Positions 18,396-27,796 of a DNA stretch of 34,570 nt are shown here, in pieces. Position numbers and translations under genes: made by a program. Every line of letters begins with the position of its first letter. The first letter of the stretch is position 1. The notes below the pieces were generated by a model, which had not been told where the DNA came from, searched no databases, and was given only the letters and a program-made list of their open reading frames with translations. Source of the DNA: Pseudomonas sp. GM78 (GTDB lineage: Bacteria; Pseudomonadota; Gammaproteobacteria; Pseudomonadales; Pseudomonadaceae); the NCBI RefSeq assembly GCF_000282475.1, contig NZ_AKJF01000204.1, forward strand, positions 1 through 34,570. The letters run 5' to 3'.

Positions 18396-20432
18396 ATGCC
18401 ATTGCGCCAGCGTCTTGAAAACCTTCCTGTCGGCCAGAAATTGCTGGCTGCCCTGTTGGTGCTGTTAACCACTGTACTGCTGGTTGCCAACCTGACCTTT
18501 ATCAGCGCCGCCTACTACATCTCCCAGGAAAGCATGGCGCCCCAGGCGCTGCAGACCATCGGCCGACTGGTCTCCAACCCGAGCCTGGTGGCCGAGGCAC
18601 TGCAGTCGCCGCAAAGCGCCCAACGCCTGCTCGATGAACTCGACAGCTATTCACCACTGCGCGCTGCAGCCCTGTATGACGGCAAGGGCGAACGCCTGGC
18701 TCAGTTGCAACATGGCGATCACCTGAGCCTGCCCAAGCGCTACCGGCACATCGAATCCTGGCAAGTCACCGAATTTCGCAGCAACCAGGTCATCACCCTG
18801 CCCCGCCCCGGCACCGCACCCGGCCACCTGCTGCTGGTGGCCAGCAGTGAGCTGCCCATGGCGTTCTATACCGGGACCCTGACCGCCAGCCTGGGGATCC
18901 TGATTTTCAGTGTGCTGCTGTGGCTGGTGATCGCGCGGCAGATCAAACGCCTGATTACCCGGCCGATTCATCAGCTGGAGGAACTGTCCCGGCAAGTGAC
19001 CCGGGAAGAGAACTACGCCCTGCGCGCCTCCCGGGGCAATCACGATGAAATCGGCAGCCTGGCCGAAGCGTTCAACACCATGCTCTCGCGGATCGAGGCC
19101 CGGGAGCAGCAACTCAAGCGCGCCCGCGATGATTCCCAGGCCGCGTATGACCAGGCCCAGGGCCTGGCGGAAGAAACCCGCCACACCAATCGCAAGCTGG
19201 AACTCGAAGTGCAGGTGCGGAGCAAGATCGAGAAAAAACTCACGGGCTTTCAGAATTACCTCAACAGCATCATCGACTCCATGCCATCGGCGCTGATCGC
19301 CCTCGACGAACAGCTTTACGTGACGCAGTGGAACCAGGAAGCCAGCGCCCTTTCCGGCACGCGCCTGGACGAAGCCTTGAACCAGCCGATCTTCCTCGCG
19401 TTCGAACCGCTCAAGCCTTTTTTGCCGCAGCTCAAGCAAACCGTCGAGCAGCACACGGTGGCCAAGATCGAGCGCGTGACCTGGGTCAAGGACGATGAGC
19501 CCCGCCACTACGCCCTGACCTTCTATCCGCTGATGGGCGGCGCCGGGCGTGGTGTGGTGATCCGCATCGACGACATCACCCAGCGCCTGTCCCTCGAAGA
19601 AATGATGGTGCAGTCGGAGAAAATGCTCTCCGTCGGAGGCCTCGCCGCGGGCATGGCCCACGAAATCAACAACCCGCTCGGCGCGATCCTGCACAATGTG
19701 CAGAATATCCGCCGTCGCCTGTCCCCCGAACTGCCCAAGAACCTGGAGCAGGCCGAGCAGATCGGCATCGAGCTGTCGACCGTCAACCAATACCTGCAGG
19801 CGCGCGAAGTGCCACAGCTGCTCGATGGCATCCAGCAGGCCGGCGCCCGGGCGGCAAAGATCGTCACGCACATGCTCAGTTTCAGTCGCCGCAGCACCCG
19901 CCAAATGGCCCCGTGCGATCTGCCTGCGCTGATCGACCAGGCTGTGGAAATCGCCGGAAACGACTTCGACCTGGCAATCGGTTTCGACTTCAAGGGCCAG
20001 GCAATCATTCGCCAGTTCGACCCGGCCCTGGGGCCGGTACCCGGCACCGCCAACGAACTGGAACAGGTGCTGCTCAACCTGCTGAAAAACGCCGCGCAAG
20101 CCATTCACCAGCGTGAAGACGACAGCGAACCCGGACGGATCATTCTGCGCACCAAACTGAATCCGCCGTGGGCGGAGATCCAGGTCGAAGACAACGGCAT
20201 CGGCATGAGCGAAAGCGTGCGCAAGCGTACTTTCGAACCGTTTTTCACCACCAAGGAAATCGGCCAGGGTACCGGCCTTGGCCTGTCGGTCTCGTACTTC
20301 ATCATTACCAACAACCACAAGGGCCAGATGGAAGTGCAATCGACCCTCGGCCAAGGCACCTGCTTTACCCTGCGCCTGCCATTGGCGAGCACCCCGCTCG
20401 TCTCCCAAGAACTCAACCAGCTATCGAGGTAA
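18396..20432 (+). CDS. Membrane sensor histidine kinase (HAMP-PAS-HisKA-HATPase)
   Basis: 678 residues. Transmembrane helices at about 15-40 and 160-180 enclose a periplasmic domain of about 120 residues. HAMP is at about 180-233, a charged coiled coil at 234-282, and PAS at about 285-395. HisKA has the phosphoacceptor His422 in GMAHEINNPLGAI. An unusual stretch of about 40 residues (440-480) is inserted before the second HisKA helix. HATPase_c carries N box NLLKNAAQAI (561-570), G1 DNGIGM, F FEPFFTTK and G2 GQGTGLGL. All catalytic boxes are intact. There is no receiver domain and no response-regulator gene in the window. It is just upstream of, and 2 bases from, the adenosyltransferase gene. 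It resembles the P. aeruginosa kinase linked to swarming and biofilm; the ligand is unknown. Confidence 0.93.
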   Translation: MPLRQRLENLPVGQKLLAALLVLLTTVLLVANLTFISAAYYISQESMAPQALQTIGRLVSNPSLVAEALQSPQSAQRLLDELDSYSPLRAAALYDGKGERLAQLQHGDHLSLPKRYRHIESWQVTEFRSNQVITLPRPGTAPGHLLLVASSELPMAFYTGTLTASLGILIFSVLLWLVIARQIKRLITRPIHQLEELSRQVTREENYALRASRGNHDEIGSLAEAFNTMLSRIEAREQQLKRARDDSQAAYDQAQGLAEETRHTNRKLELEVQVRSKIEKKLTGFQNYLNSIIDSMPSALIALDEQLYVTQWNQEASALSGTRLDEALNQPIFLAFEPLKPFLPQLKQTVEQHTVAKIERVTWVKDDEPRHYALTFYPLMGGAGRGVVIRIDDITQRLSLEEMMVQSEKMLSVGGLAAGMAHEINNPLGAILHNVQNIRRRLSPELPKNLEQAEQIGIELSTVNQYLQAREVPQLLDGIQQAGARAAKIVTHMLSFSRRSTRQMAPCDLPALIDQAVEIAGNDFDLAIGFDFKGQAIIRQFDPALGPVPGTANELEQVLLNLLKNAAQAIHQREDDSEPGRIILRTKLNPPWAEIQVEDNGIGMSESVRKRTFEPFFTTKEIGQGTGLGLSVSYFIITNNHKGQMEVQSTLGQGTCFTLRLPLASTPLVSQELNQLSR

Positions 20433-20434
20433 CC

Positions 20435-21016
20435 ATGGGCTTTCGCCTGTCGAAAATTTACACCCGCACCGGCGACAAAGGCGAAACCGGCCTGGGCGAC
20501 GGTCGTCGCGTGCCCAAGGATCATCCGCGAATCGAGGCTATTGGTGAGGTCGATACGCTGAACAGTCAGGTCGGCGTGTTACTGGCCGGACTGGCGGCAG
20601 AAAGTGCCCGGTATTCGGGTTTGAATGAGGTGATCGAGGTATTGGCACCTTGTCAGCACAGGTTGTTCGACCTGGGCGGTGAACTGGCGATGCCGGAGTA
20701 TCAGGCATTGAATGCCGCAGAGATTGAACGCCTGGAGGCGGCAATCGATGTGTGGAATGAAGAGCTGGGGCCGCTGGAGAATTTCATTCTGCCGGGCGGT
20801 TCGGCGTTGATTGCCCAGGCCCATGTCTGCCGTAGCCTGGCCCGCAGTGCGGAGCGCCGCTGCCAGCATTTGAATGCTGTGGAGCCGTTGGCCGGGGTGG
20901 GGTTGGCTTATATCAATCGGTTGTCGGATTTGTTGTTTGTGGTGGCAAGGTTGATTGCCCGGCGCCAAGGGATTGCCGAGATTCTTTGGCAGCCGGCGGC
21001 GAAACCAGAAGTCTAG
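20435..21016 (+). CDS. ATP:cob(I)alamin adenosyltransferase (PduO type)
   Basis: 193 residues from MGFRLSKIYTRTGDKGETGL. The longer open frame upstream lies inside the kinase gene and is discarded. The N-terminal ATP-binding motif TRTGDKGETGL and the later RSLARSAERR helix with its catalytic Arg/Glu pair mark the trimeric PduO family. It transfers the adenosyl group from ATP to cob(I)alamin to make coenzyme B12. GAGG lies 5 bases before the ATG and overlaps the end of the kinase gene, so the two are probably co-transcribed. Confidence 0.94.
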   Translation: MGFRLSKIYTRTGDKGETGLGDGRRVPKDHPRIEAIGEVDTLNSQVGVLLAGLAAESARYSGLNEVIEVLAPCQHRLFDLGGELAMPEYQALNAAEIERLEAAIDVWNEELGPLENFILPGGSALIAQAHVCRSLARSAERRCQHLNAVEPLAGVGLAYINRLSDLLFVVARLIARRQGIAEILWQPAAKPEV

Positions 21017-21032
21017 TCGGCGCCTGTCAGGC

Positions 21033-21129
21033 CCTCATCGCGGGCAAGCCCGCTCCCACAGTGATCGCGTCGAGCGCAACGCTTGTGTACGCCACTGAAC
21101 CTGTGGGAGCGGGCTTGCCCGCGATGAGG
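21033..21129. repeat. REP doublet (REPIN), class B
   Basis: Two perfectly inverted 29-base units lie at 21033-21061 and 21101-21129, with core ATCGCGGGCAAGCCCGCTCC and a 39-base spacer. They lie between the converging adenosyltransferase and Nudix genes and could serve as a bidirectional mRNA end. The core differs from class A at 7504 by GGGCAAGCCC in place of GAGCAGGCTC. Confidence 0.95.
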
Positions 21130-21149
21130 TCAGACGCATCACCGCGCAA

Positions 21150-22094
21150 TCATGCCTCAGGCCAAAACGCCCGAATCCCCGCCACACCTTGGGCACCCGC
21201 CGCCCAAGCTTTCTGAACCTCTGCCGGCCCCACGCCACCGAGCAAAAACACCGGCCTGCTGAACCCCTCGATCAAGGTCGAAGCCTGCTCCCAACCCAGC
21301 GGCTCAGCCCCCGGATGCGTCAAGGTCGGCTGCACCGGCGACAAGGTCACGAAGTCCACGCCCATCTCTTCGGCCAGCGCCAGCTCCTCGGCGTTATGGC
21401 AGGACGCCGCCAACCAGCGCGATGCCGGCAACGGCCGACCCGCAGCCGCGTACTTGCGCAACTGGGCCGAGGTGATGTGCCAACCGGCGGAAGGAAAATC
21501 CCCCAGCCACTCGAAAGGCCCCTTGATCATCAACTGCGCCTTGCCGGCACACAGGCCCACTGCATCCACCGCCAGATCGCGGTACTTGGGGTCGTAACCG
21601 TTTGGCGCGCGCAACTGGATCAGCTTGATACCGCCCGCAATGGCCTTCTGGATTCCTCGCAACAGGGCCGGAGTTTCCAGGTCTTCAGGCGTAATCAGGT
21701 ACTGCTCGGGCAAGCGTGCGGCCGCCACGATTGGCCGGTTGGCCTCGGGGAACTCGTAACCCGACAGCTCACGCGCCGTCACCCAGGCCAATGGCTGACC
21801 TTCGGCGCCGTGAGGCTCGCCGGTAAACGTCGAGACTTCCCAGACATCCAGCAACACCTGCTTGTCCGGGTAGTCGTGACGGACCTTGATCAGCGGGCGC
21901 GCCGCGCCGACCACGATACCCAGCTCTTCCTGCAGCTCCCGGGCCAAGGCGCTTTCAACCGATTCGTCGGCCTCTACCTTGCCACCAGGAAACTCCCAGA
22001 GACCGCCCTGGTGCTGAGTGTCGGCACGACGGGCGATAAGGATCTTGCCACTGCCATCACGGATAACGGCAGCCGCTACGTGTACTCGTTTCAC
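21150..22094 (-). CDS. Nudix hydrolase fused to a ThiE-like domain
   Basis: 314 residues from a GTG at 22094. This start has GGAGGAG 8 bases upstream and overlaps the GST stop as GTGA. Residues of about 1-128 are a MutT-type Nudix domain with a full Nudix box, from Gly38 to Ile60 (GGKVEADESVESALARELQEELG). Residues of about 130-312 resemble thiamine-phosphate synthase (YLITPEDLETP, IKLIQLRAPNGYDPKYRDLA, then GVDFVTLSPVQPTLTHPGA and FLLGGVG). The Nudix half likely hydrolyses 8-oxo-dGTP or a related nucleotide. The ThiE-like half is conserved in gammaproteobacterial MutT fusions, with no proven thiamine role. Confidence 0.93.
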   Translation of the reverse strand: MKRVHVAAAVIRDGSGKILIARRADTQHQGGLWEFPGGKVEADESVESALARELQEELGIVVGAARPLIKVRHDYPDKQVLLDVWEVSTFTGEPHGAEGQPLAWVTARELSGYEFPEANRPIVAAARLPEQYLITPEDLETPALLRGIQKAIAGGIKLIQLRAPNGYDPKYRDLAVDAVGLCAGKAQLMIKGPFEWLGDFPSAGWHITSAQLRKYAAAGRPLPASRWLAASCHNAEELALAEEMGVDFVTLSPVQPTLTHPGAEPLGWEQASTLIEGFSRPVFLLGGVGPAEVQKAWAAGAQGVAGIRAFWPEA

Positions 22095-22723
22095 CGCTCG
22101 ATCTCCTCCAGGCCAGCCTTCTGCCAGGCCTTGAACGCGGGCCATTGGTAGAGGGTTTCAACATAGGCTTCGTCGGCTGCCGACAGCTTGACCTGATAGG
22201 TACGCAGGCGCACGGCGATGGGTGCGAAAAACACATCGGCAAGGCTTATGCGACCGAACAGGTAAGGCCCAGGCTCGGTCGCGACAGCGCGGCATTCAGC
22301 CCACAACGCCGACATGCGCTCGATATCGGCCTGGACATCAGCCGGAACCGGCGACAGCGACGCGTCATGGCTCAGGTCGAATGGCATGTTGCCGCGCATG
22401 GCGAAGAATCCGCTGTGCATCTGCGCGCACGCCGAACGGGCCTGGGCACGGGCAGCGGTGTCTTTGGGCCACAGGCCCGCTTCGGGGAACTGTTCCGCCA
22501 AGTACTCGGCAATCGCCAGGGAGTCGGCGATGGTGCCGTGCTCGGTCTTCAGCAGTGGGACTTTGCCGGTCGGCGAATGCTTGAGCAGACGCTCGCGGGT
22601 GTCCGACTGGTTAAGCTTGATCAGTTCTTCGGTGTAGGAGGCGCCGGTCAGATCGAGGGCCAGGGCGCCGCGCAGGGACCAGGAGGAAAGCAATTTGTCG
22701 CCGATGATCAGGTGGAGGCTCAT
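22091..22723 (-). CDS. Glutathione S-transferase family protein
   Basis: 210 residues with a thioredoxin-like N-terminal domain (about 1-85; LLSSWSLRGALAL near the active Ser/Cys position and GKVPLLKTEHGTIADSLAIAEYL, the glutathione gamma-glutamyl site) and an all-helical C-terminal domain (DVFFAPIAVRL). AAGG lies 8 bases before the ATG. It is translationally coupled to the Nudix-ThiE gene. The substrate is not evident. Confidence 0.93.
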   Translation of the reverse strand: MSLHLIIGDKLLSSWSLRGALALDLTGASYTEELIKLNQSDTRERLLKHSPTGKVPLLKTEHGTIADSLAIAEYLAEQFPEAGLWPKDTAARAQARSACAQMHSGFFAMRGNMPFDLSHDASLSPVPADVQADIERMSALWAECRAVATEPGPYLFGRISLADVFFAPIAVRLRTYQVKLSAADEAYVETLYQWPAFKAWQKAGLEEIER

Positions 22724-22780
22724 GTTCGGGACCTTTTGATGTAGGGACAGCCAGTCTAGTAAATGACTGACAAACCGCCA

Positions 22781-22851
22781 TCGCGAGCAGGCTCGCTCCC
22801 ACAGTGGATTGATGTACTCAAATCAAAATGTGGGAGCGAGCCTGCTCGCGA
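22781..22851. repeat. REP doublet (REPIN), class A
   Basis: Two perfectly inverted 23-base units lie at 22781-22803 and 22829-22851, with a 25-base spacer. The sequence is the same as the right-hand unit at 7571-7593. It lies between the GST start and the argJ stop. Confidence 0.95.
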
Positions 22852-22867
22852 AGGGGTCGACTGGATC

Positions 22868-24085
22868 TTACGTACGATACTCGGCGTTGATCTTCACGTA
22901 TTCGTGGGACAGGTCGGTGGTCCAGATGGTTTCGCTGCAATCGCCGCGACCCAGCTCGATACGGATGGTGATTTCTTCCTGCTGCATCACCGCCGCGCCC
23001 TGGGCTTCGGTGTAGGTCGCAGCGCGGGCACCACGGCTGGCGATGCACACTTCACCGAGGAACACATCGATCTTGCTCACGTCCAGGTTTGGTACGCCGG
23101 CACGACCGACAGCCGCGAGGATGCGGCCCCAGTTCGGGTCGGAAGCGAACAGTGCGGTCTTGATCAATGGCGAGTGGGCCACGGTGTAGCCGACGTCCAG
23201 GCACTCCTGGTGAGTACCGCCGCCGTTGACTTCAACGGTAACGAATTTGGTCGCGCCTTCGCCATCGCGCACGATCGCCTGGGCCACGTCCATGCACACT
23301 TCGAACACCGCCTGCTTGAGCTTGGCGAACAACTCGCCCTCGGCACGGGTGATTTCCGGCAGCGCCGCCTGACCGGTGGCGATCAGCATGCAGCAGTCGT
23401 TGGTCGAGGTGTCGCCGTCGATGGTGATGCGGTTGAAGGACTTGTTGGCGCCGTCCAGCATCAGGTTTTGCAGCACATCGCGGGCAACCTTGGCGTCGGT
23501 GGCGATGTAGCCAAGCATGGTCGCCATGTTCGGGCGAATCATGCCCGCGCCTTTGCTGATACCAGTGACGGTGATGGTCACGCCGTCGTGCTGGAACTGG
23601 CGGCTGGCGCCCTTTGGCAAGGTGTCGGTGGTCATGATGCCGGTGGCGGCAGCTTCCCAGTTGTTCTCCGACAGATCGTCGAGGGCGGCTTGCAGTGCGC
23701 CTTCGATTTTCTCGACCGGCAATGGCTCGCCGATCACACCGGTGGAGTACGGCAGCACCAAGCTGGCATCGACACCGGTCAACTCCGCCAGTTTGGCGCA
23801 AGTGCGCTCGGCTGCGGCCAGGCCTGGTTCACCAGTACCGGCGTTGGCATTGCCGGTATTGGTCAGCAGGTAACGCACCGGGCCTTGCACGCGTTGCTTG
23901 GCCAGAATCACCGGGGCGGCGCAAAAGGCGTTCAGGGTGAACACACCCGCCACCGTCGAGCCTTCGGCACAACGCATGACCACAACATCCTTGCGCCCCG
24001 GGCGCTTGATACCGGCCGAGGCGATACCGAGTTCAAAACCGGCAACCGGGTGCAACGTTGGCAAAGGACCAAGACCAACAGCCAT
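22868..24085 (-). CDS. argJ: ArgJ, bifunctional ornithine acetyltransferase/N-acetylglutamate synthase
   Basis: 405 residues, the normal length. The autocleavage site PNMATMLGY is present: the chain splits between Ala188 and Thr189, leaving Thr189 as the catalytic nucleophile. Upstream stretches TNTGNANAGTG and the [13 protein letters not shown] oxyanion region are intact. It acts in the arginine acetyl cycle, moving acetyl from N-acetylornithine to glutamate and possibly also using acetyl-CoA. AAGGAG lies 7 bases before the ATG. It is preceded by the secA terminator, so it has its own promoter. Confidence 0.97.
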   Translation of the reverse strand: MAVGLGPLPTLHPVAGFELGIASAGIKRPGRKDVVVMRCAEGSTVAGVFTLNAFCAAPVILAKQRVQGPVRYLLTNTGNANAGTGEPGLAAAERTCAKLAELTGVDASLVLPYSTGVIGEPLPVEKIEGALQAALDDLSENNWEAAATGIMTTDTLPKGASRQFQHDGVTITVTGISKGAGMIRPNMATMLGYIATDAKVARDVLQNLMLDGANKSFNRITIDGDTSTNDCCMLIATGQAALPEITRAEGELFAKLKQAVFEVCMDVAQAIVRDGEGATKFVTVEVNGGGTHQECLDVGYTVAHSPLIKTALFASDPNWGRILAAVGRAGVPNLDVSKIDVFLGEVCIASRGARAATYTEAQGAAVMQQEEITIRIELGRGDCSETIWTTDLSHEYVKINAEYRT

Positions 24086-24141
24086 GAATGCGCTCCTTTA
24101 TAAATGATGTCTGCACCGCTTCAGCAAAAGCGATGGTAAAA

Positions 24142-24179
24142 ATGGCAAAACGCCGCGACGGCAGAAGCCGGTCGCGGCG
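24142..24179 (-). terminator. Terminator of secA
   Basis: CGCCGCGAC (24151-24159) pairs with GTCGCGGCG (24171-24179), with an inner GGC/GCC extension and one bulge. On the minus strand it is followed by TTTTGCCATTTTT. It lies 28 bases beyond the secA stop. Confidence 0.85.
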
Positions 24180-24206
24180 CGGGTATTTCAGCGTATGAAA
24201 CGGGGG

Positions 24207-26942
24207 TTACTGGATCTGCCCGTGGCAATGCTTGAACTTCTTGCCCGAACCGCAGTAGCACAGTTCGTTACGGCCCAGCTTCTGCTCGTTGCGGACCGGG
24301 GCGGTGGCGAGGGCCACGTCGACCTCTTCACCCAACTGCTCCGGCTGCTCCAGGCCTGGGGCTTCTTCATGCAGGAACTGCATGCGCGCCGCCAGTGCCT
24401 CGGCTTCCTGGCGCAGGCGCGCCTCTTCCTCGGCCGGGTCTTCGCGACGCACCTGAACGTGCGACAACACACGGATCGAGTCGCGCTTGATCGAATCCAG
24501 CAGCTCGGAGAACAGCGTGAACGACTCGCGCTTGTACTCTTGCTTCGGGTTCTTCTGCGCATAACCACGCAGGTGGATGCCGTGACGCAGGTGGTCCATG
24601 GTCGACAGGTGGTCTTTCCACAGGTCATCCAGCACGCGCAGGACGATTTGCTTCTCGAAGGTGCGCAGCGCTTCGGCGCCCGCCTGGTCTTCTTTCTCGT
24701 TGTACGCGGCGATCAGCTCCTGCATCAGCTTCTCGCGCAGGGTTTCCTCGTACAGGTGATCGTCTTCGTCGAGCCATTGCTGGATCGGCAGCTTCACGCC
24801 GAAATCGCTTTCCAGGGCTGCTTCCAGACCCGCCACGTCCCACTGCTCCGGCAGCGATTGCGGTGGAATGTGCGCGCTGACGGTAGCGTTGAGTACGTCC
24901 TGACGGAAGTCGGCGATGGTTTCGCCGATGTTGTCAGCGGCCAGCAACGTGTTACGCATGTGATAGATCACTTTACGCTGTTCGTTGTTGACGTCGTCGA
25001 ACTCGAGCAATTGTTTGCGAATATCGAAGTTGCGGCCTTCCACCTTGCGCTGGGCCTTTTCGATGGCATTGGTCACCATGCGGTGCTCGATCGCTTCGCC
25101 AGGCTGCATGCCCAGAGCCTTCATGAAGTTCTTCACCCGGTCAGAGGCGAAGATGCGCATCAGGCTGTCTTCCAGCGACAGGTAGAAACGGCTGGAACCG
25201 GCGTCGCCCTGGCGACCGGCACGACCACGCAACTGGTTGTCGATACGGCGCGATTCGTGACGCTCGGACGCGATCACCTGCAAACCGCCCGACTCGAGCA
25301 CTTGCTGGTGACGCTTCTGCCAGTCGGCCTTGATCTGGGCAATCTGCTCAGGGGTCGGGTTTTCCAGCGAGGCCACTTCCACTTCCCAGTTGCCGCCCAA
25401 CAGGATGTCGGTACCGCGACCGGCCATGTTGGTGGCGATGGTCAGTGCACCCGGGCGACCGGCCTGGGCGATGATCTCGGCTTCTTTTTCGTGGAACTTG
25501 GCGTTCAGGACCTTGTGCTCGATGCCTTCCTTGTTGAGCAGGTCGGACATGCGCTCGGAGGTTTCGATGGTCGCCGTACCTACCAGGACCGGACGGCCCG
25601 CGGCCATGCTTTCCTTGATGTCGGTAACGATTGCCGCGTATTTCTCGTCGGCGGTCAGGAACACCAGGTCGTTGTAGTCTTTACGGGCCAGCGGCTTGTT
25701 CGTCGGAATGACGATGACCTGCAGGCCATAGATCTGATGGAACTCGAACGCTTCGGTGTCGGCCGTACCGGTCATGCCGGACAGCTTGTTGTACAGACGG
25801 AAGTAATTCTGGAAGGTGGTCGACGCCAGGGTCTGGCTTTCGGCCTGGATATTCAGGTTTTCCTTGGCTTCGATGGCCTGGTGCAGGCCTTCGGACAAGC
25901 GACGGCCGGGCATGGTACGACCGGTGTGTTCGTCGACCAGTACGACCTGGCCGTCCTGCACGATGTATTCAACGTTGCGATGGAACAGCTTGTGCGCGCG
26001 CAGACCGGCATAAACGTGCGTCAGCAGGGCCAGGTTGTGTGCCGAGTACAGGCTCTCGCCTTCCGCCAGCAGGCCGAGACGGGTCAGCGCGTCTTCGACG
26101 AACTGGTGACCGGCTTCGTTGAGTTCGACCTGGCGGGTCTTCTCGTCGACGGTGTAGTGACCGGCCTTGGTGACTTCGCCTTCGACTTCTTCGACGTGCA
26201 ATTCCAGCTGCGGGATCAGTTTGTTGATCTCGATGTACAGCTTGGAGCTGTCCTCGGCCTGACCGGAAATGATCAGCGGGGTACGGGCTTCGTCGATGAG
26301 GATGGAGTCGACTTCGTCGATCACGGCAAAATTGAGTTCGCGCTGGAATTTTTCTTCCACGCTGAACGCCATGTTGTCGCGCAGGTAGTCGAAACCGAAT
26401 TCGTTGTTGGTGCCGTAGGTGATGTCGGCGGCATAGGCCAGGCGCTTCTCTTCCGGCGGCTGGAATGGCGTGACCACGCCGACCGTCAGGCCGAGGAATT
26501 CGTAGAGCGGACGCATCCAGTTGGCGTCACGACGGGCCAGGTAGTCGTTCACCGTCACAACGTGCACGCCCTTGCCGGACAATGCGTTGAGGTAAACGCC
26601 CAGTGTTGCCACCAGGGTCTTGCCTTCACCGGTACGCATCTCGGCGATCTTGCCTTCATGCAAGGTCATGCCGCCGATCAGCTGGACGTCGAAGTGGCGC
26701 ATGCCCATGACACGCTTGCCGGCTTCACGGGCGACCGCGAAGGCTTCCGGCAACAGCTTGTCGAGGGTTTCCCCTTTGGCGAAGCGGGCCTTGAACTCAT
26801 CGGTCTTGGCACGCAATTGATCGTCCGAAAGGGCCACCATTTGCTCTTCGAAGGCATTGACGAATTGCACCGTCTTGAGCATGCGTTTGACTTCACGCTC
26901 GTTCTTGCTTCCAAAAAGTTTCTTTAACAAAGGCGCAAACAT
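24207..26942 (-). CDS. secA: SecA, preprotein translocase ATPase
   Basis: 911 residues from [21 protein letters not shown]; the extra 22 codons upstream are not conserved. Walker A MRTGEGKT lies at about residues 102-109, and the [19 protein letters not shown] motif follows. The preprotein-crosslinking, helical-scaffold and NBD2 regions are present. The C-terminal zinc motif [14 protein letters not shown], which binds SecB and zinc, ends the protein. SecA drives unfolded secretory proteins through SecYEG. The SD (GGAAG, about 11 bases away) is weak. It is divergent from dciA across a 307-base spacer. Confidence 0.98.
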   Translation of the reverse strand: MFAPLLKKLFGSKNEREVKRMLKTVQFVNAFEEQMVALSDDQLRAKTDEFKARFAKGETLDKLLPEAFAVAREAGKRVMGMRHFDVQLIGGMTLHEGKIAEMRTGEGKTLVATLGVYLNALSGKGVHVVTVNDYLARRDANWMRPLYEFLGLTVGVVTPFQPPEEKRLAYAADITYGTNNEFGFDYLRDNMAFSVEEKFQRELNFAVIDEVDSILIDEARTPLIISGQAEDSSKLYIEINKLIPQLELHVEEVEGEVTKAGHYTVDEKTRQVELNEAGHQFVEDALTRLGLLAEGESLYSAHNLALLTHVYAGLRAHKLFHRNVEYIVQDGQVVLVDEHTGRTMPGRRLSEGLHQAIEAKENLNIQAESQTLASTTFQNYFRLYNKLSGMTGTADTEAFEFHQIYGLQVIVIPTNKPLARKDYNDLVFLTADEKYAAIVTDIKESMAAGRPVLVGTATIETSERMSDLLNKEGIEHKVLNAKFHEKEAEIIAQAGRPGALTIATNMAGRGTDILLGGNWEVEVASLENPTPEQIAQIKADWQKRHQQVLESGGLQVIASERHESRRIDNQLRGRAGRQGDAGSSRFYLSLEDSLMRIFASDRVKNFMKALGMQPGEAIEHRMVTNAIEKAQRKVEGRNFDIRKQLLEFDDVNNEQRKVIYHMRNTLLAADNIGETIADFRQDVLNATVSAHIPPQSLPEQWDVAGLEAALESDFGVKLPIQQWLDEDDHLYEETLREKLMQELIAAYNEKEDQAGAEALRTFEKQIVLRVLDDLWKDHLSTMDHLRHGIHLRGYAQKNPKQEYKRESFTLFSELLDSIKRDSIRVLSHVQVRREDPAEEEARLRQEAEALAARMQFLHEEAPGLEQPEQLGEEVDVALATAPVRNEQKLGRNELCYCGSGKKFKHCHGQIQ

Positions 26943-27249
26943 ATCGGCAGGATCTTCCACACTAAAGGGATGGAGGGCGGCCCCGTGAGTCGCCCGAGCA
27001 GCCCTCATGGCCGCATGCGAACGAGCATTCTACCCGGAAACGGTGGTGAGGAAAGTGGCGTTATTCCACGATGCTGGCACAGCGTTGTAACGGGGCTCAC
27101 TTAAAATAAGGGCAAATCGCTGAACTTCAAGCCATTCACGCCAGAAGTTACTTGTTGATTTAATGGGTAAAGCGCGCGCAAAGCAATGGGTCGGGCGCAT
27201 CCGGTGCTTTCTGCTAACATGGCGGCTCTGTTACTTCAGGTGTCTGATC
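26943..27249. other. Intergenic region between divergent secA and dciA
   Basis: This region carries the promoters of both genes and no gene of its own. On the minus strand TAGAAT (27032-27027) is a -10 candidate for secA, with only a weak -35 (TTTCCT). On the plus strand TGCTAACAT (27212-27220) is an extended -10 candidate for dciA, about 30 bases before its ATG. I see no SecM-like reading frame and no strong hairpin. Confidence 0.55.
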
Positions 27250-27705
27250 ATGGCATTTCGCCCTCTTACGGCCAGAGCACCCGCCGTTCTGCTTCGCGAA
27301 GCCAAGCCGCTCAAGGCCATTCTCGGCCACGCTCAACGCCTGAGCCATTTGCAACGTTTGCTCGAAAGCCAGTTGCAGCCCGCCGCGCGCGCGCATTGCC
27401 ACGTGGCGTCCTGGCGCGAAGGCAGTTTGTTGCTGATTGTCACCGACGGTCATTGGGCCACCCGCCTGCGCTACCAACAAAAACGCCTGCAACGGCAACT
27501 GCAGATGTTCGACGAGTTCGCCAACCTCACGCGAATCCTGTTCAAGGTGCAACCGCCCACCGTCCAGCAAGGTGCGGCGGGGCATACCATGGATTTATCC
27601 AATGATGCGGCCGCGACCATCCAGTCCACGGCCGACGGGATCAGCGATCCGAATCTGCGGGCGGCGCTGGAGCGCCTGGCGGCGCACGCCAAATCCAAGA
27701 CCTGA
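27250..27705 (+). CDS. dciA: DciA-like replicative helicase loader (DUF721)
   Basis: 151 residues from MAFRPLTARAPAVLLREAKPLK; 29 upstream codons in frame are not family-like. Residues of about 20-110 form the DUF721 KH-like domain (LQRLLESQLQPAARAHCHVASWREGSLLLIVTDGHWATRLRYQQ). A less ordered C-terminal tail is expected, and the final stretch is a predicted helix (LRAALERLAAHA). DciA loads DnaB in bacteria lacking DnaC. The placement next to secA matches other Pseudomonas. It is followed at once by a REP doublet, which suggests a single-gene transcript. Confidence 0.85.
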   Translation: MAFRPLTARAPAVLLREAKPLKAILGHAQRLSHLQRLLESQLQPAARAHCHVASWREGSLLLIVTDGHWATRLRYQQKRLQRQLQMFDEFANLTRILFKVQPPTVQQGAAGHTMDLSNDAAATIQSTADGISDPNLRAALERLAAHAKSKT

Positions 27706-27716
27706 AAAGCCAGATC

Positions 27717-27792
27717 AAAAGATCGCAGCCTGCGGCAGCTCCTACAGGAAAACGCGAATCACCGTAGGAGCTGCCGCAGGCTGCGATCTTTT
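27717..27792. repeat. REP doublet (REPIN), class C
   Basis: Perfect inverted 29-base units lie at 27717-27745 and 27764-27792 with an 18-base spacer. The core GATCGCAGCCTGCGGCAGC differs from classes A and B. It lies between converging dciA and the yjgR-like gene and could serve both as a transcript end. Confidence 0.94.
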
Positions 27793-27796
27793 GCCT

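Noticed and set aside
18651-20408. 585-codon minus-strand frame over the sensor kinase
   Set aside because: All kinase boxes lie on the plus strand; the antisense protein is Gly/His/Leu-rich noise.
22763-24103. 446-codon plus-strand frame over argJ
   Set aside because: It begins inside a REP unit and runs antisense to argJ, whose cleavage motif is intact.
24195-26927. 910-codon open frame antisense to secA
   Set aside because: It mirrors secA codon bias in a high-GC genome; secA is plainly real (Walker motifs, zinc motif) and the antisense product resembles no family.
26943-27249. SecM-like arrest peptide upstream of secA
   Set aside because: No short ORF on the minus strand with an arrest-like C-terminus is evident in the leader.
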